Positions 61,042 through 64,000 of a stretch of 64,000 nt of DNA are shown here, in pieces. The position numbers were made by a program, and so were the translations under genes. Position 1 is the stretch's first letter; each line of letters begins with the position of its first letter. Source of the DNA: Flavicella sp. (lineage in GTDB: Bacteria > Bacteroidota > Bacteroidia > Flavobacteriales > Flavobacteriaceae). Location: NCBI RefSeq assembly GCF_029238425.1, contig NZ_JAQWGB010000067.1, forward strand, positions 1 to 64,000, given 5' to 3'. Below the pieces are notes generated by a model. The model worked only from the letters and a program-made list of their open reading frames with translations, was not told where the DNA came from and did no database searches.

Positions 61042-62340
61042 TTATTTGTAAACCTTCAAGGTTCTATATCCATACAATGCAATAAAACAAAAACAAATAA
61101 AAGGAAGAATAAAAGAAAAATTAACTCCGGTAAATGGTCCTATATGATCCATATCTATAAGTAAACCTTGTAAGATAGGCATTAGTGCACCTCCTACAAT
61201 TGCCATAACTAGTCCTGCAGCTCCTAAAGCAGAATCTTCTTCACTTAAACCATTTAATGCAATTCCATAAATTGTTGGGAACATTAAAGACATAAATGCT
61301 GAAGTTGCAACTAATAAATAAAGACCTAAAACTCCTTCTATTAAAATTACACCAGCAATAGTTACCATAGCCCCCAATGCAAAAAACATTAATAATTTTT
61401 TGGCATTTACATATTTCATTAAAATTGTACTAACAAAACGGCTAGATAAAAATATACCCATTGCAACGATATTATAATTTTGAGCAGTTGCTTTAGAAAT
61501 ACCAAGGTTACCAGCATATTGAATAATAAAAGTCCAACACATTATCTGTGCAGCTACATAAAACATTTGAGCCAAAACACCTTCTTTATATTTTCCATTA
61601 GCAAACAATCTCTTAAAAGAATCTGCTGCACTTGAATAACTAACGTTATCGGCTCTTTTAGGCATTTTTGTAAATGCGATAAGTACCAACATTGCAATAA
61701 CGACAAAACCAAGTATTACATAAGGATTTCTAATAATTCCAAGATCATGAGTTCTAATAACAGCTTTTTGAGCTTCATCAAGTGTCCCAAAAATAATTTC
61801 ACCTGCTTCATCTCTTACATCAGAATCTAAGGCTACAAGAATAAACTTTGATGCTACGAACATTCCAAAAAGAGAACCAATTGGATTAAAAGCTTGTGCT
61901 AAATTTAATCTTTGAGTAGCAGTACGTGGATCTCCCATCGAAAGAATAAATGGATTTGCCGTAGTTTCTAAAAAGGCTAACCCAAAAGTTAAAATGTACA
62001 AAGACCCTAAAAAGAACCCGAAAATTTCGAATTCTGCTGCAGGGTAGAATAATAATGCTCCAATAGAATATAATGTCAATCCTAATAAAATCCCTTGCTT
62101 ATAACTGTATTTTCTTACAAATAAAGCGGCAGGAATTGCCATGGTGGCATAGCCCCCATAAAAAGCAAGCTGCACCAAAGCTGCTTTTGCAGTAGAGATC
62201 TCCATTACGGCACCAAAAGCGGCAACCATTGGGTTTGTAATATCATTTGCAAATCCCCAAAGTGCAAATAAAGATGTTATGATAATAAATGGTAAAAGTA
62301 CCTCTTTGGATACTACAGGAATTTTTTGAGTGTTTGACAT
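61042..62340 (-). CDS. fucP: FucP-like sugar:proton symporter (MFS)
   Basis: A 432-residue inner-membrane transporter with about 12 hydrophobic segments and the FucP-family motif FLETTANPFILSMG near residue 125, RLNLAQAFNPIG, and QIMCWTFIIQYAG. E. coli FucP imports L-fucose with a proton; family members in Bacteroidota also take up galactose, glucose and other hexoses, so the sugar is not certain. A TTG codon at 62346 is an alternative start, but ATG at 62340 is preferred. The gene lies downstream of the aldA-like gene with a terminator hairpin between them, suggesting partial read-through or a separate promoter in the 108-bp gap. Confidence 0.87.
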   Translation of the reverse strand: MSNTQKIPVVSKEVLLPFIIITSLFALWGFANDITNPMVAAFGAVMEISTAKAALVQLAFYGGYATMAIPAALFVRKYSYKQGILLGLTLYSIGALLFYPAAEFEIFGFFLGSLYILTFGLAFLETTANPFILSMGDPRTATQRLNLAQAFNPIGSLFGMFVASKFILVALDSDVRDEAGEIIFGTLDEAQKAVIRTHDLGIIRNPYVILGFVVIAMLVLIAFTKMPKRADNVSYSSAADSFKRLFANGKYKEGVLAQMFYVAAQIMCWTFIIQYAGNLGISKATAQNYNIVAMGIFLSSRFVSTILMKYVNAKKLLMFFALGAMVTIAGVILIEGVLGLYLLVATSAFMSLMFPTIYGIALNGLSEEDSALGAAGLVMAIVGGALMPILQGLLIDMDHIGPFTGVNFSFILPFICFCFIALYGYRTLKVYK

Positions 62341-62374
62341 AGTCAAGTTTGTTATTGGTTTGAAACTGTTTGAT

Positions 62375-62425
62375 ATAAAAAAAGCACTGTTGAATTTAGA
62401 TTATGAAATCTAAAACCAACAGTGC
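62375..62425 (-). terminator. Intrinsic terminator between aldA-like and fucP-like genes
   Basis: A long hairpin: outer 9-bp stem (62384-62392 with 62417-62425) and inner 8-bp stem (62395-62402 with 62407-62414), then seven Ts in the minus direction. It begins 24 bp after the aldehyde dehydrogenase stop. Confidence 0.8.
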
Positions 62426-62448
62426 CATATGTTTATTCTAGAAAAATT

Positions 62449-63888
62449 CTATTTATACTGCGCGTATACTACTTTAGTTTGCAAATATTCTTGCATACCA
62501 TGTTTACCATCAGCACCACCTAATCCAGATTTTTTCCATCCCGCATGGAAACCTTGAATTGCTTCAAAATGCTCTCTATTGATATATGTTTCTCCAAAGT
62601 CTAATTCTTGAGAAGCATGCATTACTTTATTAAAGTTCTCAGAGAAGATAGAAGATGTCAATCCAAACTCTGAATCATTAGCTAAAGCAATTGCTTCATC
62701 TAATGTATTAAACTTCATTACAGGTAAAACTGGTCCAAAAACCTCTTCCTGAATAATTTGCATGTTTTGTTTTACATTTGTCAATAATGTTGGCTGATAA
62801 AAGAATCCTTTATCAAACTGGCTAGAACGAGTTCCACCAACAACAACTTCGGCACCCTCTTTTTTAGCAAATTCAACCATTTCAGCAACTTTTTCCATTT
62901 GGTCTTTAGAAACCATACTACTCATATCTGGATTATTACCAGAAAAAGCGTCTTCAACTTTAACTTCAGACATTTTCTTAGCAACTCTCTCCATAAATTC
63001 ATCATGAATAGACTCTTCAACATACACACGTTCAGCGCAGTTACAAACTTGTCCACTAAAGATTACTTTAGATGATACAATTGCATTAACAGCTAAATCT
63101 AAATTAGCATCAGCACAAACAATAGCAGGTGCTTTTCCTCCTAATTCCAAAGAAACCTTTGTAATATTTTGAGAAGCAGCTTCCATAATTTTTTGCCCAG
63201 CGAAAACACTTCCTGTCAAACTTACAATACCTGTAATTGGACTTTTAGTAAGTGCATTTCCAACTACGGGACCAGAACCTAAGACAAAGTTCAAAACTCC
63301 TGCAGGTAATTCTATATTTTCAATTAATTTAACAAATTCCATTACTGTATTAGGTGCAACACAACTTGGCTTAATAACACATGTATTTCCAGTAACTAAA
63401 GAAGGAGCTACTTTACGTGCCATTACAAAAAACGGGAAATTCCAAGGTAATATACCTACAGCAACACCAATCGGTGATTTGTGTAAAAAGATATGTTCTT
63501 TTTGACGATCGCTTTGAATAATTTCTCCTTCAATTCTTCTTGCCCATCCAGCGTTATAATCAAAATAATCAGCAGTAACATCAATTTCAACTTGAGCTAA
63601 TCCAATTACTTTAGCTTGTTCATCAGCTAATGTTTCAGCAAGAAAAACTCTATTCTCACGAATTATACTTGCCATCTTGTTTAAATAGTTAGCTCTTTCA
63701 ATTGCAGGAAGAGATCTCCAACCTTTCTGTGAAGCTTGAGCTGCATCTAACGCATTATTTGCATCAACGACAGATCCTTTTGGTATTAATGATAAAACTT
63801 CTTCAGTACAAGGGTTAATTACTTTTGTTACTTCAGTAGAAGTAGATTTTACAAACCTTCCGTTTATATATTGATTGAATTCTTTCAT
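62449..63888 (-). CDS. aldA: Lactaldehyde dehydrogenase (AldA-like)
   Basis: A 479-residue cytoplasmic NAD-dependent aldehyde dehydrogenase, the same length as E. coli AldA and very similar along its whole length as I recall that sequence (RRIEGEIIQSDR, GILPWNFPFFVMARK, LELGGKAPAIV, GQVCNCAERVYVE, KSGLGGADGKHGM). Catalytic Cys lies in the GQVCNCAE motif and Glu in LELGG. AldA oxidises L-lactaldehyde, the product of fucose and rhamnose breakdown, to L-lactate. Here it fits the release of rhamnose by the GH78 and GH106 enzymes. No rhamnose or fucose isomerase, kinase or aldolase is within the window. Upstream of 63888 only 112 bp remain, with no further gene. Confidence 0.92.
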   Translation of the reverse strand: MKEFNQYINGRFVKSTSTEVTKVINPCTEEVLSLIPKGSVVDANNALDAAQASQKGWRSLPAIERANYLNKMASIIRENRVFLAETLADEQAKVIGLAQVEIDVTADYFDYNAGWARRIEGEIIQSDRQKEHIFLHKSPIGVAVGILPWNFPFFVMARKVAPSLVTGNTCVIKPSCVAPNTVMEFVKLIENIELPAGVLNFVLGSGPVVGNALTKSPITGIVSLTGSVFAGQKIMEAASQNITKVSLELGGKAPAIVCADANLDLAVNAIVSSKVIFSGQVCNCAERVYVEESIHDEFMERVAKKMSEVKVEDAFSGNNPDMSSMVSKDQMEKVAEMVEFAKKEGAEVVVGGTRSSQFDKGFFYQPTLLTNVKQNMQIIQEEVFGPVLPVMKFNTLDEAIALANDSEFGLTSSIFSENFNKVMHASQELDFGETYINREHFEAIQGFHAGWKKSGLGGADGKHGMQEYLQTKVVYAQYK

Positions 63889-64000
63889 GATAAGTCTTGT
63901 TGTTATTTGTGATTAATGAATTACTATTGAATAGGCTTCTATGATACCCGGTAATAAAAGAAAAAAAATTATTTTAAAAACAACTTCTCTTAGTGTAACA

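Noticed and set aside
1-64000. CRISPR array or insertion sequence
   Set aside because: No regularly spaced identical repeats with unique spacers and no transposase-like reading frame were seen.

Overview
The window is AT-rich and reads like the chromosome of a marine, alga-associated Flavobacteriaceae bacterium (Bacteroidota). The pointers are a SusC/SusD outer-membrane pair, a hybrid two-component regulator, three to five predicted type IX secretion (T9SS) C-terminal sorting domains, Bacteroidota-style TAnnTTT(G) promoter boxes, and a large set of S1 sulfatases. Every gene I can support is on the minus strand, so transcription runs from high to low coordinates.

Positions 146-58722 form one large polysaccharide utilisation locus (PUL). 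It encodes 11 formylglycine-type sulfatases, two clear GH110 alpha-galactosidases, five more right-handed beta-helix proteins that look like divergent GH110 relatives, a GH28-type protein, a GH78-type and a GH106-type alpha-L-rhamnosidase, a DUF6807 (PmoA-like) protein, a Tat-exported Gfo/Idh/MocA oxidoreductase, a predicted periplasmic molybdenum hydroxylase (large and [2Fe-2S] subunits), a uronate isomerase and an aldo/keto reductase. The control and import centre lies at 46260-55220 (SusD, SusC, hybrid sensor/AraC regulator). The enzyme set suggests a heavily sulfated glycan with alpha-galactose, alpha-L-rhamnose and a uronic acid. I see no recognised endo-acting lyase or agarase/carrageenase.

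The locus splits into transcription units. Terminators follow the genes ending at 33013, 29131 and 16690. Six intergenic regions upstream of PUL genes share a direct repeat, TGTnCT-N15-TGTnCT, with a 21-bp period (two helical turns). In five of the six, a TAnnTTT promoter box lies 21-22 bp closer to the gene. This is the best candidate in the window for something undescribed: the operator of this PUL's hybrid regulator, marking its regulon as the units starting at 58722, 50973, 32721, about 28802, 16374 and 12480.

A second notable feature is the GH110-like expansion. All seven GH110/GH110-like proteins keep an Asp pair at one spacing. Five keep the upstream Asp and the His three residues after it. 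The tandem pair at 14332-18642 has Gly and Ile there instead, so these two may be binding proteins or enzymes with a changed mechanism.

To the right of the PUL (58723-61041) is a scarred region: a gene 3' remnant ending at a terminator, a HEPN-type protein with a TTG start, tRNA-3'-end-like direct repeats that could be attachment-site scars, and a 51-residue small ORF. The window ends with a fucP-like sugar symporter and an aldA-like lactaldehyde dehydrogenase (61042-63888). They would take up a deoxyhexose and oxidise the lactaldehyde formed from fucose or rhamnose, which fits the two rhamnosidases.
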